Below are positions 1-6,162 of a DNA stretch of 7,809 nt, in pieces. The stretch is from Candidatus Uhrbacteria bacterium (GTDB lineage Bacteria; Patescibacteriota; Patescibacteriia; 2-12-FULL-60-25): contig WJLP01000106.1 of assembly GCA_014728435.1 (NCBI GenBank), forward strand, positions 1-7,809, in the 5' to 3' direction. A program made the translations under genes and the position numbers. The notes beneath the pieces were generated by a model that saw nothing but the letters and a program-made list of their open reading frames with translations, was not told the DNA's origin and did no database searches. How positions within the stretch are numbered: position 1 is the stretch's first letter; every line of letters begins with the position of its first letter.

Positions 1-449
1 TCAACATCACGAACGCTGTTGCGGCTACCGACCTCAAAAACGGCGTCGCAACGAGCACACACACCACGCTCGCCGTATCACTCGTAGGCGAAGAGCAAGT
101 TTCCGGAACCGGTAATGTTTACAGCCTGAGGGCTGTTGCGGCAGTGGTCGGCTCTGGCAACAGTGTGTCTAGCGAATTCAGGCAATACACCCCCATCCCA
201 GCAATGCCCAAAACCGGATACCTAGTAAACAACGACTGGTACGCACCCTACGCCGCTTCACCCCACATATACCACGTCGCCGACTATACCGGGTGCAAAA
301 ACGGCGGCGCGTGCTGGCACATGGTTGGTGGATTCCTCTGGTCTGACATGTCTGAAGAGCCTCACAACGCAGTAGTGCAAGGCTCCATGGACTGGACGAA
401 CCGCCAACTCGTAGAGGATCTGGGATACACCTGGACCCTCTCCAACTAG
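1..449 (+). CDS. Secreted/surface beta-sandwich protein, C-terminal part only (paralogue of the lipoprotein at 693-2357)
   Basis: The reading frame is open from the left edge (first whole codon at base 3) to a TAG at 447-449, so the N-terminus lies outside the window. A GTG at 144 is in frame, but homology to the next gene continues upstream of it, so it is not the start. The protein aligns end to end with the C-terminus of the complete paralogue downstream. Shared features are a 'NA..xDLxNG' strand, 'GEE...GN(V/I)YSL', 'TG(Y/W)L(V/I)N(N/D)D', a TGC-x5-CWH cysteine pair and F(L/V)WSD(M/I)SE(E/D)PH at about 333-365. Both then have a DWT and a terminal WTLS(N/D). The paired cysteines suit an extracytoplasmic protein. 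From memory, the WSD...PH...DWT signature is common at the C-termini of CPR surface proteins. Its function is unknown; adhesion or attachment is only a guess. It sits in tandem with its paralogue and has its own terminator. Confidence 0.85.
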   Translation, partial: NITNAVAATDLKNGVATSTHTTLAVSLVGEEQVSGTGNVYSLRAVAAVVGSGNSVSSEFRQYTPIPAMPKTGYLVNNDWYAPYAASPHIYHVADYTGCKNGGACWHMVGGFLWSDMSEEPHNAVVQGSMDWTNRQLVEDLGYTWTLSN

Positions 450-511
450 CACCTTCCCCTTGCCTCACTCCGAGGCACCCCCAACCATCCTGGTCTGGGG
501 GTTTTTCTTTT
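447..511 (+). repeat. 65-base exact repeat, copy 1 (stop codon plus double hairpin)
   Basis: Bases 447-511 are identical to 2355-2419. The block begins with the TAG stop of the upstream gene and runs through two hairpins to the T tract. Just upstream, 12 more bases (TGGACCCTCTCC, 432-443 and 2340-2351) also match, and only the last sense codon (AAC against GAT) differs. Farther upstream the two coding sequences have clearly diverged, and downstream the flanks are unrelated. The non-coding block is therefore better conserved than the coding sequence beside it. Confidence 0.95.
461..511 (+). terminator. Double-hairpin Rho-independent terminator of the first surface-protein gene
   Basis: Hairpin A is TGCCTC (461-466), loop ACTCC, GAGGCA (472-477), a perfect six-base stem. 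Hairpin B pairs CCCCCA (478-483) with TGGGGG (496-501). It extends inward with ACCA/TGGT (484-487/491-494) around a TCC loop, leaving one bulged C. A T tract interrupted by one C follows (502-511). Hairpin B plus the T tract is a textbook intrinsic terminator. Hairpin A, lying just before it, may protect the 3' end. Confidence 0.9.
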
Positions 512-516
512 ACCTT

Positions 517-543
517 GATTTTCAGGATTAACAGGATTGTACC
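517..543. repeat. Short tract with nine-base periodicity
   Basis: Three consecutive 9-mers start with GATT: GATTTTCAG (517-525), GATTAACAG (526-534) and GATTGTACC (535-543). Sequences of the kind 'ttcaggattaacaggatt' are, from memory, dispersed between genes in many unrelated bacteria. The tract lies 5 bases beyond the terminator of the first gene. Its role is unknown. Confidence 0.5.
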
Positions 544-587
544 CCTACAAAAACTCGTTATTCTAGTTAAAATATTGCCGATTCCCC

Positions 588-616
588 TTGACCGTTCTCT
601 ATTTATATGCAATGCT
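588..616 (+). promoter_or_regulatory. Weak candidate promoter for the lipoprotein gene
   Basis: TTGACC at 588-593 matches the sigma-70 -35 consensus at five of six bases. It is followed at 17 bases by AATGCT (611-616), which is only a poor -10. The region up to the ATG at 693 is AT-rich and would give a leader of about 70 bases. Because a strong terminator lies just upstream, the lipoprotein gene needs its own promoter in this spacer, but the exact site is uncertain. Confidence 0.3.
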
Positions 617-692
617 ATTACAAAAGAACTGATAAAAACAAAAGCTGCATTCGTACGTTCACAAATCAACCACCTCAACTCAAGGATGAAAA

Positions 693-2357
693 ATGAAAAC
701 CACCAAAAATCTCAGCTTGATTGTTATCTCTTTTATTTCAATCTCCTCATTCCCCATCGGAGGCTGTAGCGGCGAAGGAAGCACAACCAATGCAACTCCT
801 TCCGTCGAGCTCTCAGGCAATGCAACCTGCGTTCCCAACGAACCACGCCCCTGCGTATGCCAAAACGGATCGCAGGGCACAGCCTACTGCGCCGAAGACG
901 GCAAATCCTACAGCTCTTGCGGATGCCCAAACATTCCCACCGCTGATGCAGGTTACGAAGCTTCTTCTCAAAAAGACGCCAGCCCCGATACGACGGTAGA
1001 AACTGATGCGGAAGTAGAAGCGAGTATCGATGCAAAAATTGATGTTCTTGAAGAAGCCGGTGATGACGCAGAAGCCGATGCGAATCTCGACGCAGATATC
1101 GATGCTGACCTGGATGCAACAATCGACGTCAACACCCAAACGGACAAACTCGCTGTTTATGCAAATGGACACCCGGCACCCAATATCGTCATAGCCGGTA
1201 AAGATGCATGGATTCCCTTCTCACGCTACAAGGCTTGTGCCAAAGGTGAGGATATCCGCATCAAACTCATAACCGCTCAAGCCCTGAATGTAACAAACCA
1301 GTCGGTTGCTCAAAGCCTTACTGACTATGGCATCGCAATTGGTGGCACACTTCAACCATCAACCATAATTAGTAATATTAGTGACGGATTCATTGATATG
1401 GATCTCGGAAATGGTTTTCTGGTACAAGATAAAAGCTGTGTTGCGTTTGAAATCTGGGCCAAGACTGCTGATACCAAACCATCCAGCGAATGCTCATACT
1501 GGAATTCATGTACGTACTCAGGAAAAGCTTTCAAAATCAGAATCGGACACAGTCACACTTGGTATTGGCAAGACGCCGGCATCTCCGATGAGTGGAATAA
1601 TAACCTCTTCATTCATGCTTTTAGCGAATCTTCCAGTCAGCAAATATATGCAAAAAAGGGAACCGCTGACCCCAACTTCATGACCATCCGCAAATCCAAA
1701 CCGATAATCACACCACGCGCAATCTCAAACACCACTCTTGGCAGTGGTCAACGAGAACTCTCACGATTCCATATAGGTTCTGACACAGCTGGAGAAGTTG
1801 CCATCAAACAAATCCTGTTTGTTATACAAAAGAACTCAAACGTTCAGCTGCACGACCTGCGCTTCTTCCGTGGCAACACACCACTTCCGATGCAAGAATA
1901 CACAGTAATCAACGCCGCGACCGGTGAAGATCTGTATAACGGTACGGTCAATGATGATTTCAATATCATAGCCGTCTCCTTTACAGGAGAAGAAACCATT
2001 ACCAATTCAGGGAATATATATTCGTTGAAAGCAACCGCGGGATACGTCAGCACCAACAACTTCGTCACGGTTAAATTCTTCACGAACATGCCTGCAAATA
2101 CCACCCCGGTTACAGGTTGGCTCATAAATGATGACGAATACACTCCTTACGGGCCGTATCCACAACTTTTCAATGTTGGAGATTTCACCGGCTGCGGACA
2201 AGGTAACACTTGCTGGCACGCGCTCGGCACATTCGTCTGGTCAGACATCTCCGAGGACCCGCATACCAGCGAGGTTTACTACTCAAACGGCTCCCGCGAC
2301 TGGACAACCGACCAACATATCCACGATCTAACCGGCTCGTGGACCCTCTCCGATTAG
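693..2357 (+). CDS. Large predicted surface lipoprotein with Cys-rich module, Asp-Ala stalk and CPR-type beta-sandwich domains
   Basis: This is a 554-residue secreted protein of unknown function. The start is well supported: AAGGA (682-686) lies six bases before the ATG and is the only clear Shine-Dalgarno in the window. Residues 1-24 are a lipoprotein signal peptide (KTTK, a hydrophobic stretch, lipobox IGG before Cys25). Residues 46-78 hold six cysteines spaced C-x7-C-x-C-x9-C-x9-C-x-C. From memory this resembles a module in myxobacterial lipoproteins. Residues 82-150 are an acidic linker with a tetrapeptide repeat. From about 153 on the protein is beta-rich. Residues 333-395 include an RKSKP motif and a conserved strand pattern like those of CPR surface proteins. 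The last 110 residues (TGC-x5-CWH at 499-509, WSDISEDPH at 516-524, DWT at 536-538) match the upstream paralogue. It is probably membrane-anchored and outward-facing. A role in adhesion or host contact is inference only. Confidence 0.9.
   Translation: MKTTKNLSLIVISFISISSFPIGGCSGEGSTTNATPSVELSGNATCVPNEPRPCVCQNGSQGTAYCAEDGKSYSSCGCPNIPTADAGYEASSQKDASPDTTVETDAEVEASIDAKIDVLEEAGDDAEADANLDADIDADLDATIDVNTQTDKLAVYANGHPAPNIVIAGKDAWIPFSRYKACAKGEDIRIKLITAQALNVTNQSVAQSLTDYGIAIGGTLQPSTIISNISDGFIDMDLGNGFLVQDKSCVAFEIWAKTADTKPSSECSYWNSCTYSGKAFKIRIGHSHTWYWQDAGISDEWNNNLFIHAFSESSSQQIYAKKGTADPNFMTIRKSKPIITPRAISNTTLGSGQRELSRFHIGSDTAGEVAIKQILFVIQKNSNVQLHDLRFFRGNTPLPMQEYTVINAATGEDLYNGTVNDDFNIIAVSFTGEETITNSGNIYSLKATAGYVSTNNFVTVKFFTNMPANTTPVTGWLINDDEYTPYGPYPQLFNVGDFTGCGQGNTCWHALGTFVWSDISEDPHTSEVYYSNGSRDWTTDQHIHDLTGSWTLSD
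1023..1130 (+). repeat. Region coding for degenerate x-(I/L/A)-D-(A/V) tetrapeptide repeats
   Basis: Within the lipoprotein, residues 111-118 read SIDA-KIDV. Residues 127-146 read EADA-NLDA-DIDA-DLDA-TIDV, giving seven units of a 12-base period separated by one irregular stretch. Synonymous codons differ between units (GAT/GAC, ATC/ATT/CTC/CTG), so the repeat is conserved at protein level and is not a fresh slippage product. It probably forms an extended, negatively charged stalk between the anchor/cysteine module and the beta domains. Confidence 0.7.
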
Positions 2358-2419
2358 CACCTTCCCCTTGCCTCACTCCGAGGCACCCCCAACCATCCTG
2401 GTCTGGGGGTTTTTCTTTT
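2355..2419 (+). repeat. 65-base exact repeat, copy 2 (stop codon plus double hairpin)
   Basis: This is the second copy of the block at 447-511. It again includes the TAG stop of the surface-protein gene and runs to the end of the T tract; this copy has one extra T at 2420. Flanking sequence beyond 2420 is unrelated to that beyond 511. Confidence 0.95.
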
Positions 2420-2420
2420 T
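2369..2420 (+). terminator. Double-hairpin Rho-independent terminator of the lipoprotein gene
   Basis: TGCCTC (2369-2374) pairs with GAGGCA (2380-2385). CCCCCA (2386-2391) pairs with TGGGGG (2404-2409), with an inner ACCA/TGGT. The T tract at 2410-2420 has one C. The structure is identical to that after the first gene. Confidence 0.9.
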
Positions 2421-2423
2421 CTA

Positions 2424-2526
2424 CCAAAAAAAACCTGAGCTTGTTGAAGTCCTTCAAGTCAAAAATCCGTAAAGTCCTTCAAGCCGGTTTACTTGGCTTG
2501 ATGGACCTGACGGACTTGATAGACTT
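2424..2526 (-). terminator. Possible terminator of the DUF2207 gene, formed by a long imperfect inverted repeat
   Basis: An inverted repeat spans 2447-2526. TCAAGCC (2479-2485) pairs with GGCTTGA (2495-2501) around a nine-base loop. GTCC (2474-2477) pairs with GGAC (2503-2506), TCCGT (2466-2470) with ACGGA (2510-2514), TCAAG (2454-2458) with CTTGA (2515-2519), and AAGTC (2447-2451) with GACTT (2522-2526). Mismatches and one larger bulge on the left arm separate the blocks. On the minus strand an uninterrupted run of eight T (2426-2433) follows, about 13 bases beyond the repeat. The position, right after the stop of the minus-strand gene, fits a terminator, but the gap between stem and T run is longer than ideal. 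Confidence 0.4.
2447..2526. repeat. Inverted repeat built from nine-base units
   Basis: The right arm reads as consecutive 9-mers on the plus strand: GGCTTGATG (2495-2503), GACCTGACG (2504-2512), GACTTGATA (2513-2521) and GACTTTATA (2522-2530). The left arm shows related units on the minus strand, such as GGCTTGAAG and GACTTTACG. The unit phase and the GAYT start resemble the GATT 9-mers at 517-543. It may be a degenerate intergenic repeat element; no coding function is seen. Confidence 0.6.
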
Positions 2527-2567
2527 TATACTGTTTGGTTCGTTAATCGTTAATCGGTAATTGATAG

Positions 2568-4316
2568 TTACCAGCTCCCTCCGCCTCCGCCTCCAAATCC
2601 GCCTCCCGAAAACCCTCCGCCTGACGAAAACCCTGAACCTCCACTGCCTGCGGTGGACGGCGCCGAATAAACATTGGCCGCGGATGCCGTATTCATATCC
2701 GCGATGGAATTTGCCAAAAGTATGGGAGTCCAGCTAGCCACGTTTCCTTCGGCCCATTCCGGCGGCTCAATATGCAGATCCTTAAACTGCTCCGCCCAAG
2801 CCTTTTCCACCCCAAGCGCGATCGCCGCCGGTAAAAAATCCATAAATTGCTTTGGCGTCCTCGACGGCGCGTTATGAAACTTCAACCTTTCTTCTTCCGT
2901 AACGCTCAAAAACCACTTAAATCCTTTTACCTCGGCCACAATCGAAGTCCCCTGCTTTGTCCTCCGGGGCATAAACCAACCAAACACGGCAATGATGATA
3001 AACGTAACAACGCCCGCCGCTATACCCACCGGAGCGTAAATCCCAACCAAAGCCGTCACAAAACCGGCTATAACCGCGCCCATAATATACAAAAATTTAA
3101 CCAAATACGGACTGGAATCAAAAATCGATAATGACTTCAACTGCTTTTCCGCGGCTTTATTGGCTCGCTGTACATCATTGTAAAATTTATCATTTTTCAA
3201 ATCATCAAAAGTGGTACGTTCTCTCTCACCGTTTTTAAACAAACCGTTCCACAATTCCCTGTCCCATTTGGCGGCACTCTTGGGTGGTTCCTTCTTTTTT
3301 ATAAACGTATACGTCTGTTTTTCACCAAACAATTTCTTTTCCGTGCCATATTCAATATGCAAATACCCTCTCTTGGCCATGTCAATAATCGTTGCCGTAA
3401 CGCCTCTTTGCGGCACAGCGCCTTGCCCGAGCGCGCCGGATAAAACAATGGGCGCCATATCGCGAGGGGTCTCATATCTGGGAATCACGGTCTCCGGTTC
3501 CGGATCCTTGCCTCTGGTCCACCATAAATACAACATCACAAACAAAGCGATAACCGGCACAACTATAATCCAATTATCCCGCAAAGCCTCCCAAAACAAT
3601 TCACCGCGCGTCGGTTGCTTAATCACACCCGGCGGAAAACCGAATACCACGCTCAAACCCTCGCCTTTTTCAAACTCACGGTCCGCCGTAACCAAAATAG
3701 AATCTCCATCCGCCGTATAATTACAAGCACTCTCAACCGAACCCATAATGCCCGTGTAACAAGCAAAAGCCAACGAAGAAGTCGCGCCTCCCACGGGCGA
3801 GTACAATCTAAATGATGCCGAATTAATCGGAAGTGGCCAGTGATTGCCGGTCACATTCCAATACAATTCCGTGTGCCCGTCGAAAAAATTAATGGCCTTG
3901 GTGGTTTCGTACTCAATTACATAAGTATGCGCACCGGTAATCGTTTCTTCCGCCTTACCGATTTTAAGCACCCACATATCACCGTCCTTGCTTTTCTCGT
4001 AACGCTCTTCCTCACCGTCACGCAAAACTTCTATAAGCCTGAAATTCAAATCATAATTCATGCCGTCTCTTTGATAACGCGCGGGTATATGTCTGAAAAT
4101 TCCATGCCTGGTCAGCTTCCCAAAATCATATTCTATCTCTTCACGAATAATAAGCGATCGATTTTCTGACAACGTGGCGGTAACATCAAAACTTTTTATA
4201 TGCTGTGTCGCCGAACCGCCAATAACGGTCCGCACATTTTCCACCGGTACCCCCTGCGCCAAAGCCGCCACCGGCAAAAACCACAAAAACAAAAACGCAA
4301 AAATGATCTTTTTCAT
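2568..4316 (-). CDS. DUF2207 (YciQ-like) predicted membrane protein
   Basis: This 582-residue protein is of unknown biochemical function. The start chosen is the ATG at 4314-4316, because MKKIIFAFLF...AALA followed by QG is a clean signal peptide (cleavage near residue 20). A start at 4403 would add 29 residues ahead of it with no family support. The extracytoplasmic beta-rich domain spans about 25-230, including the 'R.I......G...DL' region typical of DUF2207. A membrane helix spans about 249-266, followed by WWTRGKDP. A cytoplasmic part contains 'GVTATIIDMAKRGYLHIEY' at 305-323. Two more helices lie at about 405-424 and 429-448. The conserved 'GFKWFLSVTEEERL' (465-478) and 'FLPAAIALGVEKAWAEQF' (494-511) follow. 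The glycine-rich tail (557-582) ending GGGGSW is a family hallmark. No Shine-Dalgarno is seen. It is convergent with the lipoprotein gene and divergent from the methyltransferase. Confidence 0.93.
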   Translation of the reverse strand: MKKIIFAFLFLWFLPVAALAQGVPVENVRTVIGGSATQHIKSFDVTATLSENRSLIIREEIEYDFGKLTRHGIFRHIPARYQRDGMNYDLNFRLIEVLRDGEEERYEKSKDGDMWVLKIGKAEETITGAHTYVIEYETTKAINFFDGHTELYWNVTGNHWPLPINSASFRLYSPVGGATSSLAFACYTGIMGSVESACNYTADGDSILVTADREFEKGEGLSVVFGFPPGVIKQPTRGELFWEALRDNWIIVVPVIALFVMLYLWWTRGKDPEPETVIPRYETPRDMAPIVLSGALGQGAVPQRGVTATIIDMAKRGYLHIEYGTEKKLFGEKQTYTFIKKKEPPKSAAKWDRELWNGLFKNGERERTTFDDLKNDKFYNDVQRANKAAEKQLKSLSIFDSSPYLVKFLYIMGAVIAGFVTALVGIYAPVGIAAGVVTFIIIAVFGWFMPRRTKQGTSIVAEVKGFKWFLSVTEEERLKFHNAPSRTPKQFMDFLPAAIALGVEKAWAEQFKDLHIEPPEWAEGNVASWTPILLANSIADMNTASAANVYSAPSTAGSGGSGFSSGGGFSGGGFGGGGGGSW

Positions 4317-4418
4317 ACAACACAAAGCGTAGCACAAACCAAAGCATCTATTAATACCTGTCAACCCCATAACTAAACTTAAACGGTTCACCGCGCCAAG
4401 CAAAAAACACCATCTAAA

Positions 4419-4468
4419 CTCGACATTGTCGAGCTGAGCTCGACGTTGTACGATGTACGTTGTACGAC
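4419..4468. repeat. Heptamer-periodic palindromic tract in the divergent spacer
   Basis: CTCGAC (4419-4424) and GTCGAG (4428-4433) form a perfect inverted repeat around ATT, and CTCGAC recurs at 4439-4444. ACGTTGTACGA occurs at 4443-4453 and again at 4457-4467. From 4446 the sequence is three consecutive heptamers of the form (T/A)TGTACG. TTGTACGATGTAC (4446-4458) recurs at 7180-7192. The 136-base spacer between the DUF2207 start and the first possible methyltransferase ATG holds no other clear signal. This could be an operator or a dispersed intergenic repeat. Confidence 0.65.
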
Positions 4469-4503
4469 TGCCGACCGTAGGTTGGATATACGATATTTAC
4501 CAT

Positions 4504-5028
4504 ATGTTCTGGCTAACAAAATTCTTCAAAGCTCCAAAAACCATCGGCTCAATCGCGCCCAGCTCCAACTCTCTGGGGCATCTTATGGTTAAAAACCTGC
4601 CATTCAACGCCAAAACCTTGGAGCTCGGCCCGGGCACCGGCGCCATAACGACTCACATCACAGCCAAACTCTCCGACCCATCCCTGCTTACCTGCGCGGA
4701 ATCCGACAGCCAACTCGCCGCCATCTGCCAAAACAAATTCCCGAACATAACCGTGCTCAATCAAGATATCCAACAAATTCTCAATTCCAACCACAGCTTT
4801 GATGCCATCATCTCCGGCATACCTTTCGCCGCCATGAAACCCAAACACCGCAACCAACTTTTCCATCTCATTCATCAAAGACTCACACCGGGCGGCACTT
4901 TCACCATGTTCCAATACTCCATGCTAACCCGCCAAGAACTGCGCAACATCTTCGGCAAACTAACAACCGACTTCACCCTCTTCAACCTCCCCCCAGCTTT
5001 TGTATTCACCTGTCGCAAACAACAATAA
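4504..5028 (+). CDS. Class I SAM-dependent methyltransferase, phospholipid N-methyltransferase (PmtA)-like
   Basis: The protein transfers a methyl group from S-adenosylmethionine. The start chosen, ATG 4504, gives 174 residues. An in-frame ATG at 4453 would add 17 residues, but it lies inside the heptamer repeat and the extra sequence resembles no family N-terminus. Residues 7-21 (FFKAPKTIGSIAPSS) are typical of the COG3963/PmtA group. Motif I is LELGPGTGAIT (39-49). E67 ends strand two (CAESD) and D88 lies in NQDI. SGIPF (104-108) occupies the motif IV position. PGGTFTMFQYS (129-139) and NLPPAFVFTC (161-170) also match PmtA-like enzymes, which methylate phosphatidylethanolamine. The related RNA adenine dimethylases share the fold but have a different motif IV. 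The true substrate is uncertain: family membership is strong, lipid methylation is inference. No Shine-Dalgarno is seen at either start. Confidence 0.85.
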   Translation: MFWLTKFFKAPKTIGSIAPSSNSLGHLMVKNLPFNAKTLELGPGTGAITTHITAKLSDPSLLTCAESDSQLAAICQNKFPNITVLNQDIQQILNSNHSFDAIISGIPFAAMKPKHRNQLFHLIHQRLTPGGTFTMFQYSMLTRQELRNIFGKLTTDFTLFNLPPAFVFTCRKQQ

Positions 5029-5100
5029 CAAGCCGCCGGCATACTCTTTTCATACCGCGAAACTCATTATAACCATTTCCCCGCCCCTTGTTAGTAATTC

Positions 5101-5128
5101 TGCGCCATAGGCGCATCCGCCTCTGGCG
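5101..5128. repeat. Pair of small GC-rich hairpins (REP-like)
   Basis: TGCGCC (5101-5106), ATA, GGCGCA (5110-5115) is a perfect stem. It is followed by CGCC (5118-5121), TCT, GGCG (5125-5128). No T tract follows, so this is not a terminator for the methyltransferase. From memory, 'tccgcctNNggcgga' elements are dispersed between genes in many CPR genomes. It covers the -35 region of the kinase promoter and could affect it. Confidence 0.5.
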
Positions 5129-5142
5129 AAGATATATGCTTA

Positions 5143-5151
5143 TGTTATAAT
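5143..5151 (+). promoter_or_regulatory. Extended -10 promoter element for the kinase-transporter pair
   Basis: TGTTATAAT (5143-5151) is a perfect extended -10 (TGn followed by TATAAT). No good -35 is seen 16-18 bases upstream, which suits an extended -10 promoter. Only six bases separate it from the ATG at 5158, so transcription would be expected to begin at or next to the start codon and give a leaderless mRNA. Confidence 0.6.
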
Positions 5152-5157
5152 AAGCTC

Positions 5158-6162
5158 ATGTTTAGCTTCGGAGGGGTAGATGTCATAACCATTGGCGCCG
5201 GCACTCGCGACGTCTTTATTAAAAGCAAACACTTCGAAAAACGCGACGATCCGGATGCCCCGGCCGGTTTTGACGCATGCTTCCCCATGGGCGCCAAAAT
5301 CGCACTGGAAGATATATACCTGGAAACCGGCGGCGGCGCCACTAATGCCGCTGTTACTTTTAACGAACTGGGTTACAAAACCGCCTGCCTCTGCCGCGTA
5401 GGCAATGACAGCAACGGCCAAGCCGTTAAATCAGCCCTCAAAAACCGCGGCATCATTGCCAAGCACATCCAAACCGACGAAAAACGCAAAACAAGTTATG
5501 CGGTTATTTTACTTTCCGGCTCCGGCAAACGCAGTATTTTGGTTTACCGCGGCGCGTCCAACTTTTTAGATGTTACTCAAACAGACTGGGATAAAATCAA
5601 TCCTTCTTGGATCTATCTCACATCATTGGGAGGCAAAATCAAAACTCTCCGGCAAATCTTTACCGCCGCACGCGAACACAACATCTCCATAGCTTGGAAT
5701 CCGGGCAATGGCGAACTCAAACAAGGTCTGAAAAAATTGCAAAAAAACATCAAACAAACCGACTTGCTGTTTTTAAACCGCGAAGAAGCTGCCCTTTTAA
5801 CCGAACTACCTCCCCGCCATCTCGAAGAAATCGTCAAAAAACTGGGCCCCATGCCTCAGCAGGCTTTAATCATCACCGACGGCCCCAAAGGCGCTTACGC
5901 TTACAACCCCGAAGATAAAAGTTTAACCCACATCCAAGCTATCCCCGGCAAACGCCGCAACACAACCGGCGCCGGCGATGCTTTTGGCAGCGGCTTTACC
6001 GCCTCTTTCATCAAAGACAAAGATATCCAAAGCGCGCTTTGCGTGGGCTCGCACAACAGTATCGGCGTAATCACCACCATGGGAGCCAAAGCCGGCATCT
6101 TGAATGATTACCCTTCAGAAAATACAATGAAACGCTGTAAAATCAGCAACGTGGAATTATGA
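5158..6162 (+). CDS. PfkB-family carbohydrate/nucleoside kinase
   Basis: This 334-residue cytosolic kinase phosphorylates a sugar or nucleoside with ATP; the substrate cannot be told from the sequence. The N-terminal strand VDVITIGAGTRDVF (7-20) is typical of the ribokinase fold. The GGGATNAA motif (58-65) is the first PfkB signature. NREE (207-210) matches the conserved N-x-x-E metal/phosphate motif, and TDGPKGA (240-246) precedes the second signature. TTGAGDAFGSGF (269-280) contains the anion hole and the catalytic base Asp274. Length is normal for the family. ATG 5158 is the only standard start before the first strand. A GGAGGGG lies inside the coding sequence (5170-5176) and would serve only an out-of-frame ATG at 5180 that reaches a stop after two codons. 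The stop overlaps the transporter ATG (ATGA at 6159-6162), indicating translational coupling. Confidence 0.92.
   Translation: MFSFGGVDVITIGAGTRDVFIKSKHFEKRDDPDAPAGFDACFPMGAKIALEDIYLETGGGATNAAVTFNELGYKTACLCRVGNDSNGQAVKSALKNRGIIAKHIQTDEKRKTSYAVILLSGSGKRSILVYRGASNFLDVTQTDWDKINPSWIYLTSLGGKIKTLRQIFTAAREHNISIAWNPGNGELKQGLKKLQKNIKQTDLLFLNREEAALLTELPPRHLEEIVKKLGPMPQQALIITDGPKGAYAYNPEDKSLTHIQAIPGKRRNTTGAGDAFGSGFTASFIKDKDIQSALCVGSHNSIGVITTMGAKAGILNDYPSENTMKRCKISNVEL

Noticed and set aside
447..511. The shared 3' block as an integron attC site
   Set aside because: It lacks the paired R and L core sites with conserved GTT/AAC, it ends in a T tract typical of a terminator, and no integrase is present in the window.
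178..678. Long minus-strand open frame across the first gene and spacer
   Set aside because: It is a shadow frame: rich in Arg/Cys, crossing a strong plus-strand terminator, with no domain. A similar peptide is read antisense through the second copy of the 65-base block only because the DNA is repeated.
4359..4364. Perfect TTGACA on the minus strand upstream of the DUF2207 gene
   Set aside because: No acceptable -10 lies 15-19 bases downstream, so I do not call a promoter from it.
4317..4403. Extension of the DUF2207 gene to an upstream ATG at 4403
   Set aside because: The added 29 residues precede a clean signal peptide that begins at 4316 and show no family resemblance.
4419..4468. Repeat tract as a CRISPR array
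   Set aside because: The units are 7 bases long and contiguous, with no spacers of regular length and no cas genes nearby.
4453..4503. Methyltransferase start at ATG 4453
   Set aside because: This ATG is created by the heptamer repeat; the following 17 residues look like translated spacer, and the family N-terminus begins at ATG 4504.
5029..5060. GCCGCCGGC followed by a short T run after the methyltransferase stop, as a terminator
   Set aside because: The palindrome has no room for a loop and the T run is short and displaced; no convincing stem forms.
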